Below are positions 1 to 7,707 of a stretch of 16,867 nucleotides of DNA, piece after piece. The position numbers and the translations under genes are program-made. A model generated the notes under the pieces. The model did no database searches. It was not told where the DNA came from and saw only the letters and a program-made list of their open reading frames with translations. Position 1 is the first letter of the stretch, and each line of letters begins with the position of its first letter. Source of the DNA: JANLQX01 sp031368095 (GTDB lineage Bacteria; Actinomycetota; Acidimicrobiia; Acidimicrobiales; JANYDT01); the NCBI GenBank assembly GCA_031368095.1, contig JANLQX010000082.1, forward strand, positions 1-16,867. Reading direction: 5' to 3'.

Positions 1-66
1 GAAGCGGCCGATGCCGACGTGGAATCGATCGGCCTGCTCATGGGCGGTATCGGAGCTTCGTCATGA
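1..66 (+). CDS. ABC transporter ATP-binding protein, C-terminal end (partial)
   Basis: Only the last 21 codons are in the window. They end in IGLLMGG followed by a short tail and TGA at 64-66. Tails of the form IGxLMaG are typical of the double-cassette ATPases (YufO/NupO type) that power nucleoside/basic-membrane-protein ABC importers. The next gene starts inside this stop codon (ATGA, 63-66), so the two are translationally coupled, and the identity of the following permeases supports the call. The nucleotide-binding motifs lie outside the window. Confidence 0.75.
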   Translation, partial: EAADADVESIGLLMGGIGASS

Positions 67-1172
67 GGGGACCGGTGCGGCTGGAGAAGCGCCTTGATCA
101 GCGGGCATCACTCACGTGGCTGGTTCCGCTGCTCTCGATCGTAAGTGCGCTTGCTTTTGGTGCCCTGCTTCTCATCGTGACCGGACGCAACCCTTTCTCG
201 GTGTATCAGCGCATCTTCGAGCGCGGGTTCCTGTCGCGAAGCGCCATGCGCGGCACCCTCATCGCGGCCACCCCTCTGGCGTTCACCGGACTCTGCGCGG
301 CGGCGGCGTTCCGGCTCGGGGTAATCAACGTGGGTGGGGAAGGACAGCTCTATGTCGGCGCCGTGGGTGCGTCATGGGCGGCATTGCGGTTTGGCGAAGG
401 TCAACCCTTGGCCCTCACGTTCGCGGCGATGATCATCGTTGGTGGGTTGGCCGGCGCGATCTGGTCGGGTATCGCCGGGGTCCTGCGGGCCCGGCTCTCG
501 ACCAACGAGATCATCACCACCTTGATGCTCAATTACCTGGCCGGCATCTTCCTCGAATATCTCATCTTCAACTCGCGTTCCTACTGGCGCGATCCACGAT
601 CGTTTGGGTTTCCCTCCGGTCGACAGATCCCGGCGCGCTCGTTCTGGCCGAGTTTCACCGTCGGCGGCTTCGAGATTCCCCTCGGGTTTTCGCTTGCCGC
701 CGTCGTGGCCGCCGTCGTCTGGTTCCTCTATCGACGCACGACCTTTGGCTACGAGGTCGACGTGATGGCCGACTCCCCGTCGGCGGCGCGCTATGCCGGG
801 ATCAAAACGCGAACCAAGATCGTGGTGGTCATGGCCATCTCGGGCGCGCTTGCCGGCATCGGCGGGGCCAGCGACGTCGGCGATTTCCGTCATGTGCTCG
901 ATGCCAAGGGCATCCAGCTCGCCGGCTACGGCTACACCGGCATCGTGGTGGCGGCGTTGGCGCGTCGACATCCGGTGGCGGTGCTGTTCGTCGCCGTACT
1001 CATAGGTGGACTTACGAACGCGGGCTACGCCTTGCAGGGCCCGGACTTTCCCGCCGGTCTGGTCGGCACGTTGCAAGGCCTGATCCTGTTCACCGCTGTT
1101 GCCGGAGAGATTCTCACGCGATACCGGGTTCGTCGGCGAGTTGTCCGGCCCGTCCCGGCGGCAACGGCATGA
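63..1172 (+). CDS. ABC transporter permease, nucleoside/simple-sugar (YufP/NupP-like) type
   Basis: A 369-residue integral membrane protein of the branched-chain-type permease family (BPD_transp_2) and one of the two channel subunits of a nucleoside-class importer. The sequence shows about eight or more hydrophobic helices, a short basic N-terminus, the family signature NVGGEGQL near residue 90, and NEIITTLMLNYLA near 147-159. A basic Arg-rich tail faces the cytoplasm. Length is normal for the larger permease of YufP/NupP systems. It starts within the upstream ATPase stop codon and overlaps the second permease by ATGA at 1169-1172. The exact substrate (purine nucleoside, nucleobase or related heterocycle) cannot be read from sequence. 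No periplasmic BMP-type binding protein is in the window; it probably lies upstream. Confidence 0.9.
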   Translation: MRGPVRLEKRLDQRASLTWLVPLLSIVSALAFGALLLIVTGRNPFSVYQRIFERGFLSRSAMRGTLIAATPLAFTGLCAAAAFRLGVINVGGEGQLYVGAVGASWAALRFGEGQPLALTFAAMIIVGGLAGAIWSGIAGVLRARLSTNEIITTLMLNYLAGIFLEYLIFNSRSYWRDPRSFGFPSGRQIPARSFWPSFTVGGFEIPLGFSLAAVVAAVVWFLYRRTTFGYEVDVMADSPSAARYAGIKTRTKIVVVMAISGALAGIGGASDVGDFRHVLDAKGIQLAGYGYTGIVVAALARRHPVAVLFVAVLIGGLTNAGYALQGPDFPAGLVGTLQGLILFTAVAGEILTRYRVRRRVVRPVPAATA

Positions 1173-2128
1173 ACACCAACCTGTTTGTGGTGATCCTGGC
1201 GTCGGCCATTTTCTACGGCACTCCGCTGTACTTCGCCGCCCTCGGCGAACTGCTGACCGAACGTTCCGGGGTGTTGAACCTCGGGGTGGAAGGAATGATG
1301 CTGATCGGGGCCGTCGGTGCGGCGTGGGGAGCCCAACACGTCGAAGGGTCGGCCTGGTTCGGCGTGCTCGGTGCGGTCGTCATTGGGGCAATGGCGGCGG
1401 CGGCGTTGGGTGCGGTTCATGCGGTCTTGGCGATCACGTTTCGCGTGAATCAGACGGTGGCCGGTCTTGCCCTCACCATTTTCGCTGGAGGGGTCGGACT
1501 GTCCAGCTATCTCGCCAACACGTGGAAGGTCGCGGTTCGGCCGACGCCGCGTCCGATTCGCAAGCTCGACGTGTTCGGTCTTGGCGACGCGCCGGTCATC
1601 GGCCCGCTGCTGTTCCACCACACCGTTCTCACGTATCTGTCGTGGATCCTCTGTGCGCTTATGAGTTGGTACCTCTTCCGGTCGCGAGTTGGTCTGAATC
1701 TGCGCGCCGTTGGTGAGTCTCCGCAAACTGCTGATGCGATGGGCATCAACGTTGTTGCCTATCGCTACGTCCACACCATTGTCGGCGGCGCGTTGGCCGG
1801 AATCGGCGGGTCGTTCTATGCGCTCGCCATCGTGCCCACGTGGGTCGACGGGATGACCAAGGGCGCAGGGTGGATTGCTATCGCTCTCGTGATCTTCGGC
1901 TTCTGGCGTCCCGACCTCACGCTGCTTGGCGCCTATCTATTCGGCGCGCTGTCATCGCTCGGGCTCACGCTCAAGGCCCGCAACGTGCACATCAACGGAT
2001 CTCTGCTCGATGCGCTTCCCTTCGCCATGACCATCGTGGTGCTGGTCGTGGTTTCGTCCGGTTGGGCCCGTCGACGCCTAGGCGCGCCGGCGGCCCTCGG
2101 GATTCCGTACGAACGAGAGGAACGATGA
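1169..2128 (+). CDS. ABC transporter permease, nucleoside (YufQ/NupQ-like) type
   Basis: A 319-residue second permease of the same importer. It has the family's N-terminal pattern: YGTPLYFAALGELLTER, then SGVLNLGVEGMMLIG near residues 35-49, and NQTVAGLALTIFAGG near 95-109. The rest is a series of hydrophobic helices ending in a short charged tail. Start choice: ATG at 1169 lies in the ATGA overlap with the preceding gene and gives the family's usual N-terminus. A longer open frame upstream of this ATG is only the shadow of permease 1. It overlaps the Rieske gene by ATGA at 2125-2128, so transporter and oxygenase are one translationally coupled unit. Confidence 0.9.
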   Translation: MNTNLFVVILASAIFYGTPLYFAALGELLTERSGVLNLGVEGMMLIGAVGAAWGAQHVEGSAWFGVLGAVVIGAMAAAALGAVHAVLAITFRVNQTVAGLALTIFAGGVGLSSYLANTWKVAVRPTPRPIRKLDVFGLGDAPVIGPLLFHHTVLTYLSWILCALMSWYLFRSRVGLNLRAVGESPQTADAMGINVVAYRYVHTIVGGALAGIGGSFYALAIVPTWVDGMTKGAGWIAIALVIFGFWRPDLTLLGAYLFGALSSLGLTLKARNVHINGSLLDALPFAMTIVVLVVVSSGWARRRLGAPAALGIPYEREER

Positions 2129-3141
2129 ACGAGCCGCTGATCGTCACCAACACCAGCCCGTGGCTGGCCCGGGCCTGGCATCCGGTCCTTCGCGCCGCCG
2201 AACTTGGTGGCTCACCCGTTCGGGTCGTGGTGCTCGGCGCCGCCTATGTGCTCGCTCGGATCGACGGGCGCGTCGTCGCCTTCCACGATCGGTGCCCGCA
2301 TCGCAACGCCCGGCTGTCGCAGGGCGCCGTGGTCGACGGTTGCCTGCAATGCCCGTATCACGGCTGGAAATTCGACCCCGATGGAGCGCTTCGGGAAGTT
2401 CCGGCGCTCGGCCCCGGTGCGACCGTGCCGTCGGCGGTGTTGACGGGCTTGACGGGCGTGGCCGTGACGGAACACTTTGATCACGTCTGGATCGCTCCGG
2501 CCGAACCGACCGCCGAGTTGCCGATGTTTGCCGAATGGAACGATCCGACGTTGGCGGCCACCTGGCTTCCGTCGGTCACGATCCGAGCCGGGGCGGCGCA
2601 GTTCATCGACAACTTCTTGGACTTCGCCCACTTTCCGTTCGTTCATTTTGGGACGTTCGGTGCTGGTGAGTCGCCACTGCTCGACCCCTTCTCGGTCGAA
2701 CGAAGCGACGACGGTTGGGGGGCGCGCGTCGACATCACCCACACCATCGCCAACCATGAAGACCCGCTCGTGGCGACCGGCGCGCATCCGCTGGTTCAAC
2801 CCCGACGCATGCGCTTCACGTACGCCGTCCCGTTCGTCGTGCTCCTCCGTCTTGACCTTCCGCTCACGGGAGTAACCAATGCCATCCTCACGTTCGTCAC
2901 CCCCGTCGACGACTCCGAGACGATTGTTCATACGGCGATGCTCCGCAACGACATCGACACTCCAACCGCCGCCGCCGAAGCCATTGCCTACGAGCGGGCG
3001 GTGCTCGACGAGGACCTCGCCGTGATCGAGTTCCTCCCCGATACCGGTCTCGATCTCCGTCCGAACGCGCAGGTTCATACGCGCGCTGATCGTCTCGCGC
3101 TGGAGTACCGCCGCCTCCTCCGCTCCCTCGCCGAGCTCTGA
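2125..3141 (+). CDS. Rieske [2Fe-2S] non-heme iron oxygenase, catalytic subunit
   Basis: A 338-residue mononuclear-iron oxygenase of the VanA/dicamba/N-demethylase-like class. The Rieske cluster ligands are visible: C57-x-H59 (CPHRN) and C76-x2-H79 (CPYHGW). The catalytic domain carries the bridging aspartate and facial-triad histidines as D166-x2-H169-x4-H174, within NFLDFAHFPFVH. A late acidic residue in LDEDLAVIE (about D297) is the probable third ligand. Length fits single-subunit demethylating monooxygenases rather than large-subunit dioxygenases. A GAGAGG ribosome site lies just upstream, and the start overlaps the permease stop. Known members hydroxylate, O-demethylate or N-demethylate aromatics and heterocycles and need a separate ferredoxin reductase, which is not in the window. 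Coupling to a nucleoside-class importer suggests a purine-like or methylated heterocyclic substrate; that is inference. Confidence 0.88.
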   Translation: MNEPLIVTNTSPWLARAWHPVLRAAELGGSPVRVVVLGAAYVLARIDGRVVAFHDRCPHRNARLSQGAVVDGCLQCPYHGWKFDPDGALREVPALGPGATVPSAVLTGLTGVAVTEHFDHVWIAPAEPTAELPMFAEWNDPTLAATWLPSVTIRAGAAQFIDNFLDFAHFPFVHFGTFGAGESPLLDPFSVERSDDGWGARVDITHTIANHEDPLVATGAHPLVQPRRMRFTYAVPFVVLLRLDLPLTGVTNAILTFVTPVDDSETIVHTAMLRNDIDTPTAAAEAIAYERAVLDEDLAVIEFLPDTGLDLRPNAQVHTRADRLALEYRRLLRSLAEL

Positions 3142-3164
3142 CCGTCCTGGCCGTAGCCGGCGGT

Positions 3165-3270
3165 CGGCATCCCAGACAGCCGCTCCCGGCATCCCAGACC
3201 GGCGGAAAACGACTGATTTCGGTCCCGATTTCGCCCATCTGGGATGCCGGTCGAGCCGATCTGGGATGAC
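3165..3270. repeat. Structured intergenic element, 22-46-22 geometry (copy 1)
   Basis: Two direct copies of CGGCATCCCAGAC (3165-3177, 3187-3199) are followed by two inverted copies: TCTGGGATGCCGG (3238-3250) and TCTGGGATG (3260-3268). Taking CCCAG/CTGGG as the core, the copies start at 3171, 3193, 3239 and 3261, so the spacings are 22, 46 and 22. The inner pair forms a perfect 13-bp inverted repeat (3186-3198 with 3238-3250); the outer pair matches over 9 bp. The loop holds ATTTCGGTCCCGAT (3216-3229), close to a segment in the loop of the second element. It begins 24 nt after the Rieske stop and ends before the promoter of the next gene. It could act as a terminator, an mRNA 3' stabiliser, a REP-like mobile repeat or a protein-binding site. 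Confidence 0.8.
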
Positions 3271-3318
3271 TTCGCCGAACGCTCCGGTCCGGGCTACATA
3301 CTCGCGGCCGCACGCGCG

Positions 3319-3335
3319 TAGGTTCTTCGGCCATG
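3319..3335 (+). promoter_or_regulatory. Probable leaderless promoter -10 box of the enoyl-CoA hydratase gene
   Basis: TAGGTT at 3319-3324 fits the actinobacterial TANNNT -10 pattern and ends 8 nt before the ATG at 3333, so transcription would begin at or next to the start codon. No Shine-Dalgarno sequence precedes the ATG. No convincing -35 is visible. Confidence 0.45.
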
Positions 3336-4097
3336 TCAGATGAAACTTCTCCCGCCGTCCTCACCGAAGTTCGAGGCCGTGTCCTGGTCATCACTCTCAA
3401 CCGCCCCGAGGCGATGAACGCCATCAACACCGCTCTGGCGCAGGGCCTGCTGGCCGCGGTCGAACAACTCGACGGTGACGACAGCCTTACTGTTGGTGTC
3501 CTCACCGGTGCGGGTCGCGGGTTCTGCGCCGGCATGGACCTCAAGGCGTTTGCGACGGAGGGCGGACCGAAAGGTATGGACACTTTCATCCAGAACGGAT
3601 CAAAAAAGCCTCTCATTGCCGCCATCGAAGGCTTCGCCCTGGCCGGCGGGTTGGAACTGGCGCTGGCCTGCGATCTCCTGGTCGCGGCCAAGGGAGTGAA
3701 GATCGGCATTCCCGAAGTCGGTGTCGGCCTGTTCGCCGCCGGGGGTGGCCTCCTTCGTCTGCCTCGCGTGCTGCCCTATGGCGTGGCGATGGAGTTGGCG
3801 CTCACCGCCGATCCCATCACCGCCGAACAAGCCCATGCCTATGGTCTCGTGGCCCGTCTCGCCGAGAAGGGTGGCTCGCTCGACGTTGCCCTCGAACTCG
3901 CCGCCCGCATCGCCAAGAACGCGCCGCTTGGCGTCGCTGCGTCGAAGCAGCTCGTACGGGCGTCCCTCGACGCAACGGAGGCGGAGTTCTGGGCGCTGCA
4001 GGCGCCGTATATGGGGAAGGTCTTCACCTCGAACGACGCTAAGGAAGGACCGCGCGCATTCGCCGAGAAGCGGTCACCGAATTGGTCGGGCTCCTGA
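3333..4097 (+). CDS. Enoyl-CoA hydratase/isomerase (crotonase) family protein
   Basis: A 254-residue cytoplasmic crotonase-fold enzyme. The CoA/oxyanion-hole segments are GAGRGFCAGMDL (59-70) and GFALAGGLELALACDL (100-115). Both glutamates that add water in true enoyl-CoA hydratases are present with the usual 20-residue spacing: E108 in GGLELA and E128 in IPEVGVG. Hydratase chemistry is therefore possible, although many actinobacterial EchA paralogues act on unusual acyl-CoAs. Length is typical. The ATG at 3333 appears to sit at the transcript start. The stop is 3 nt before the peptidase gene, so the two are probably co-transcribed. Neighbours do not reveal a specific acyl-CoA substrate. Confidence 0.9.
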   Translation: MSDETSPAVLTEVRGRVLVITLNRPEAMNAINTALAQGLLAAVEQLDGDDSLTVGVLTGAGRGFCAGMDLKAFATEGGPKGMDTFIQNGSKKPLIAAIEGFALAGGLELALACDLLVAAKGVKIGIPEVGVGLFAAGGGLLRLPRVLPYGVAMELALTADPITAEQAHAYGLVARLAEKGGSLDVALELAARIAKNAPLGVAASKQLVRASLDATEAEFWALQAPYMGKVFTSNDAKEGPRAFAEKRSPNWSGS

Positions 4098-4100
4098 CCC

Positions 4101-5564
4101 ATGGAGGCTTCCCGGCTGCGCGGCGATGTCGCCGACGTGTGGGCCAACGAGGTGGTGCCCGCCCTTATCGACTACGTCGCCATCCCGGCACTGTCGCCGG
4201 CCTTTGACGCAGCGTGGGCGGCTCACGGTGAGCTCACTCGCGCCGTCGGTCTGCTGAGCGACTGGGCCCGACGACTCGGCCTCGACGGGGTGCGGGTGAG
4301 CGTCCGCGAGATTCCCAACGCCACACCCGTCATCGTCGTCGAAGTCGACGCGTCGTCGACAGCGGAAACGGTCGAGGCGAGCGAGTCGACCGAAACGGTG
4401 TTGATGTACGGGCACCTCGACAAGCAGCCCGAAATGGAGGGCTGGGCCGAGGGTCTCGGGCCATGGACTCCGGTTCTCGCTGATGGGCGCCTCTACGGCC
4501 GGGGCGGGGCCGACGATGGCTATGCGTTGTTCGCGTGTCTCACGGCGATTCGCGGGCTACGCCGGGCCGGGGGCAGCCATGGTCGAATCGTGATCGTGAT
4601 TGAGGCAGGCGAGGAATCGGGCAGTCCCGATCTCGGCGCACACGTTGAGGCGTTGGCGCCGTCGCTCGGCTTGGTCGGTCTGGTGGTGTGCCTCGACTCC
4701 GGGTGCGCAACCTACGACCGATTGTGGACGACGACCTCGCTACGCGGTTTGGCATCGGTGCGCTTTACCGTACGCGTACTTACTGAAGGGGTGCACTCCG
4801 GCAAGGCCGGGGGGGTAGTGCCATCGTCGTTCCGGGTGGCCCGAGCGTTGCTCGACCGGATCGAAGATCCGCTCACTGGCGACATCTTGCTCCCCGAGTT
4901 GGCGGTGGTGATCCCGGCCCCAGTGATGCGCGCCGCAGCGGACACGGCCGAGCTTCTCGGGCCGAAGTGGGCCGAGCACGAGTACCCGTGGATCGACTCG
5001 ACGCATGCCGATTCGTGCGGAACGGCCGAGCATCTGTTGAGCCAGTCATGGCGCACTGCGTTCGAGGTGACCGGGGCCGACGGGCTCCCGGCCACGGCCA
5101 GGGCGGGAAACGTGCTTCGGCCGGAGACCACCCTGTCGCTCGCCCTCCGTCTCCCGCCGACCCTCGACGCCGATGCCGCCGTGAACGCAGTTCTACGCGC
5201 GCTTACGGTTGACGTTCCGAACGGCGCGACCGTCGACGTGGAAACGCACCGAGCCGATGGGTGGGCTGCTCCGTCGTGCGCGGCATGGCTCGAACAGACC
5301 CTCGACGACGCCAGCCATGCCGCCTACGGCCTCGGCCACCGATCGCTCGGCGAGGGTGGCACCATCCCGTTTATGGCGATGTTGGCGCGTCGTTTTCCAA
5401 ACGCCCAGTTTGCCGTGGCCGGTGTGCTCGGACCGGGCAGCAACGCGCACGGCCCCAACGAGTTCCTGCACCTCGACTACGCCGAGCGTCTCACCGTCGC
5501 CGTGGCCCACATCCTCGACGGCCACGCCCGCCACATGGCTCAGATGACCGCGGCAATGGCCTGA
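4101..5564 (+). CDS. M20 family metallopeptidase (dipeptidase-like)
   Basis: A 487-residue di-zinc hydrolase of the M20 peptidase family, CNDP/dipeptidase branch. The full metal and catalytic set is visible: H105 and D107 in YGHLDKQPE, bridging D138 in GRGGADDG, catalytic E171 and ligand E172 in EAGEESGSP, D199 in CLDSG, and a final histidine H450 in NAHGPNE. The lid/dimerisation domain occupies about 213-390 and includes VHSGKAGG. No signal peptide is present, so it is cytoplasmic. Likely reactions are hydrolysis of dipeptides or N-acyl/carbamoyl amino acids; the substrate is not evident. It starts 3 nt after the hydratase stop with no clear ribosome site, suggesting coupling. Its last 25 bp overlap the convergent aminotransferase gene. 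Confidence 0.9.
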   Translation: MEASRLRGDVADVWANEVVPALIDYVAIPALSPAFDAAWAAHGELTRAVGLLSDWARRLGLDGVRVSVREIPNATPVIVVEVDASSTAETVEASESTETVLMYGHLDKQPEMEGWAEGLGPWTPVLADGRLYGRGGADDGYALFACLTAIRGLRRAGGSHGRIVIVIEAGEESGSPDLGAHVEALAPSLGLVGLVVCLDSGCATYDRLWTTTSLRGLASVRFTVRVLTEGVHSGKAGGVVPSSFRVARALLDRIEDPLTGDILLPELAVVIPAPVMRAAADTAELLGPKWAEHEYPWIDSTHADSCGTAEHLLSQSWRTAFEVTGADGLPATARAGNVLRPETTLSLALRLPPTLDADAAVNAVLRALTVDVPNGATVDVETHRADGWAAPSCAAWLEQTLDDASHAAYGLGHRSLGEGGTIPFMAMLARRFPNAQFAVAGVLGPGSNAHGPNEFLHLDYAERLTVAVAHILDGHARHMAQMTAAMA

Positions 5565-6736
5565 CATATCGCATCGACGTTGTGGAGGTTGATGGCTGCA
5601 ACACAGATGCGGCCGGTATCGACGCCATAGATGCCGAACTCGGACCGTAGGCGCTGCATCTGTTCGGCGTTGAGGCCCGAGTAGCTGAACATGCCCCGTT
5701 GCGTGGTGATATAGCTCAGGTCGGTGGTGATCCCGGCCCGTTGCAGACCCTCCACGAGAGAGATGCGCATGGCTTTGATCCGCATGCGCATGCCGGCGAG
5801 CTCGTCTTCCCACATCGCCCGAAGCGCAGGCGTGGTGAGCACCGTGGCGACGACTTGCGCGCCGTGCGTCGGTGGGTTCGAGTAGTTCGTGCGGATCGCG
5901 ATCTTGAGCTGGCTCAGTACGCGAGCCGCCTCGTCGGCCGACGCGCACACGATGCTGAGCGCGCCGACGCGTTCGCCGTAGAGCGAGAAGCTTTTGGAAA
6001 AACTTGTCGACACGAGGAAGTCGAGTCCTGACGCCAGGAACTTGGCCACGACGGCGCCGTCCTCGGCAATCCCGTCACCGAAACCTTGGTACGCCATATC
6101 GAGGAACGGCACGAGCGCCCGCGTGCGCACCACGTCGATCACGCGGTCCCAGTCGGCGTCGGCAAGGTCGTAGCCGGTTGGGTTATGACAGCACGCATGG
6201 AGCACTACGACGGTGCCCGCGGGCGTGGCGTCGAGGGCCTCGATCATCGCTTCCACGTCGATACCACGAGCGTCGGCGTCGTAGTACGGGTAGGCGTCGA
6301 CGGTGAAGCCGGCGTTGGTGAACAGGGCCCGATGGTTCTCCCAGCTCGGATCGCTGATGAGCACCGTGGTGGCGCCAAGGACCCGGCGGAGGAAATCGGC
6401 CCCGACCTTTAGCCCACCGGTCCCGCCAAGGGCCTGCACGGTGGCGACGCGGCCCGCCGTAACGGCGTCGGAGTTCTCGCCGAAGACGAGACGTTGCACG
6501 GCCTTGTCGTAGGCGGCGAGCCCGTCGATGGGCAGGTAGCCACGGGCCTTGAGGGCTTCGGCCATGGACTTCTCGGCCGCTTCCACGCAGCGGAGGAGCG
6601 GAAGCTTGCCGTTTTCGTCGGTGTAGACGCCCACGCCGAGGTTCACCTTGTTGGGGTTCGGGTCGGCGTTGAACTGCTCGTTGAGACCGAGGATCGGGTC
6701 ACGGGGGGCGAGTTCGACGGAGGAGAGCAACGACAT
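5540..6736 (-). CDS. Class I aminotransferase, aspartate/aromatic type
   Basis: A 398-residue PLP enzyme, the same length as the AspC/TyrB group (about 396). Key residues are in place: W132 in the SWENH segment, N185-P186 in HNPTG, D213 and Y216 in LDMAYQG, PLP lysine K248 in SFSKSFSLYGERVG with phosphate-binding R256, and R376 for the substrate alpha-carboxylate. An arginine in IRTNYSNPP (R282) matches the side-chain-carboxylate arginine of dicarboxylate transaminases, so aspartate/glutamate is a natural substrate pair, with aromatic amino acids also possible. The ATG at 6736 has a GGGAG ribosome site and gives the family N-terminus; the open frame continues upstream but overlaps the divergent VOC gene. 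The 3' end overlaps the M20 gene by 25 bp. Confidence 0.93.
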   Translation of the reverse strand: MSLLSSVELAPRDPILGLNEQFNADPNPNKVNLGVGVYTDENGKLPLLRCVEAAEKSMAEALKARGYLPIDGLAAYDKAVQRLVFGENSDAVTAGRVATVQALGGTGGLKVGADFLRRVLGATTVLISDPSWENHRALFTNAGFTVDAYPYYDADARGIDVEAMIEALDATPAGTVVVLHACCHNPTGYDLADADWDRVIDVVRTRALVPFLDMAYQGFGDGIAEDGAVVAKFLASGLDFLVSTSFSKSFSLYGERVGALSIVCASADEAARVLSQLKIAIRTNYSNPPTHGAQVVATVLTTPALRAMWEDELAGMRMRIKAMRISLVEGLQRAGITTDLSYITTQRGMFSYSGLNAEQMQRLRSEFGIYGVDTGRICVAAINLHNVDAICQAIAAVI

Positions 6737-6799
6737 GGCTCCCAGCTTTTCATGTGGGTAGCCCAACACCGGTCGAATTCGAGGTGAGAAGCTGCTCTC

Positions 6800-7150
6800 A
6801 TGGAACTTCTCGGGATTCATCACGTGAACGTGACCGTTGGCGACATGGCCGTGGCGCGAGCGTTCTACATCGACCGGCTCGGCCTCACCGAACGTACTGA
6901 TCGACCCCACTTCCCCTTTGACGGCGCGTGGATTGATGTGGGCGGTCAGCAGATTCATCTGGTGGTCGGGACGCCGCGAACTCCCGACCGGGATCATTTC
7001 GCCATGATCGTGGGCGACCTCGACGCGGCCTGCGAAGCACTTCGGTTGGAGGGCATCGAGGTCAGCGAACCTCGGGGAGTAGCCACGTCTCGACAGTCGT
7101 TCCTACGCGATCCGTGGGGCAACCTGATCGAGCTCCAGCAGGTCGGCTGA
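6800..7150 (+). CDS. VOC superfamily (glyoxalase/dioxygenase-like) protein
   Basis: A 116-residue single vicinal-oxygen-chelate domain made of two beta-alpha-beta-beta-beta modules. Candidate metal ligands sit at the usual places: H8 in HHVNV, H53 in QIHLV, H66 in RDHFAM and E111 in NLIELQQ. The DPWGNLIEL ending is typical of glyoxalase/fosfomycin-resistance-like VOC proteins. No specific reaction can be assigned: lactoylglutathione-lyase-like, dioxygenase and antibiotic-binding members share this fold. It is divergent from the aminotransferase with 63 bp between starts, and 3 bp separate its stop from the convergent MarR gene. Confidence 0.85.
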   Translation: MELLGIHHVNVTVGDMAVARAFYIDRLGLTERTDRPHFPFDGAWIDVGGQQIHLVVGTPRTPDRDHFAMIVGDLDAACEALRLEGIEVSEPRGVATSRQSFLRDPWGNLIELQQVG

Positions 7151-7153
7151 GGC

Positions 7154-7672
7154 TCATTCGGGGAGGCCAAGTTCGCGTCGAGCGCCACCAGCCACGCGCG
7201 TCATGACCTCTCGTACGGTTGCAGCTTCGACGTGACTGACGTGCGCGGCAAAGAACTCGTCGACGACGCGAGAGTGAACACGTTCCATTCGAAGGTAGGC
7301 ACGCTTACCTTCGCGGGTAAGTCGGGCACGCACGCCACGGCCGTCACCATCGGCGCTACATCGTTCCACGAGACCGGCTCGCTCCAGTTGGTCGACTCGC
7401 CGGGTCAGCCAACTCCGTGAGGTGAGCACCGAGTCGGCCAGCTCGCTCATTCGTAGGGCGTGGCCAGGCGCGAGGTAGAGGTTGACCAGCACGTCGTACC
7501 AAGCGATCGGCATGCCGACGGCCGCGTCGAGCCGCTTCTCCATCAGCTCGGTGAGTGCGCTGTGGGCGCGCACGGCGACGTACCAGGCGGACCGAAGTTC
7601 GGGATCGGGCTTGGTGACGGTCTTCGGCATGGCGATCGGTGTGGCAAACGGGAGTGGTGTGGTGGAGGTCAC
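7154..7672 (-). CDS. MarR family transcriptional regulator
   Basis: A 172-residue winged-helix regulator. The DNA-binding domain spans about 57-120: MSELADSVLTSRSWLTRRVDQLERAGLVER is the helix-turn-helix, followed by the wing GDGRGVRARLTREGKR. Flanking helices form the usual MarR dimer interface. The assumed start is GTG at 7672 with a weak GAGAA upstream; an in-frame ATG at 7630 would shorten it by 14 residues to the more usual MarR length and cannot be excluded. It is divergent from the YceI gene across a 90-bp spacer that contains a perfect 15-bp palindrome, the likely operator. The ligand is unknown. Confidence 0.88.
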   Translation of the reverse strand: MTSTTPLPFATPIAMPKTVTKPDPELRSAWYVAVRAHSALTELMEKRLDAAVGMPIAWYDVLVNLYLAPGHALRMSELADSVLTSRSWLTRRVDQLERAGLVERCSADGDGRGVRARLTREGKRAYLRMERVHSRVVDEFFAAHVSHVEAATVREVMTRVAGGARRELGLPE

Positions 7673-7692
7673 GGCGTTCTCGGAAGAAAGTG

Positions 7693-7707
7693 GTTGCTAG
7701 TAGCAAC
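7693..7707. promoter_or_regulatory. Perfect palindrome, probable MarR operator
   Basis: GTTGCTAGTAGCAAC has two 7-bp arms around one central base, the size and symmetry of MarR-dimer operators. It lies 20 nt from the MarR start and 55 nt from the YceI start, so one bound dimer could control both. An extra half-site AGCAAC recurs at 7739-7744, just before the YceI ribosome site. Confidence 0.65.

Noticed and set aside
372..1076. Minus-strand frame of 234 codons across permease 1
   Set aside because: Low-complexity, charged composition with no motif; typical antisense shadow in GC-rich DNA.
116..1168. Long plus-strand open frame upstream of, and continuous with, the second permease
   Set aside because: It is Arg/Gly-rich shadow coding of permease 1; the real start is the ATG at 1169 in the ATGA overlap.
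3165..3270. CRISPR array
   Set aside because: Only two direct and two inverted short copies, with no 28-36 bp repeats and no cas genes; no CRISPR array is seen anywhere in the window.
6756..6761. GGGTAG before the VOC gene as another stress-type promoter
   Set aside because: No GTTT lies 14-17 nt upstream and the distance to the ATG is 38 nt, unlike the four accepted sites.
6737..6997. N-terminal extension of the aminotransferase
   Set aside because: It would overlap the divergent VOC gene, has no family match, and the ATG at 6736 has a ribosome site and gives the normal AspC/TyrB length.
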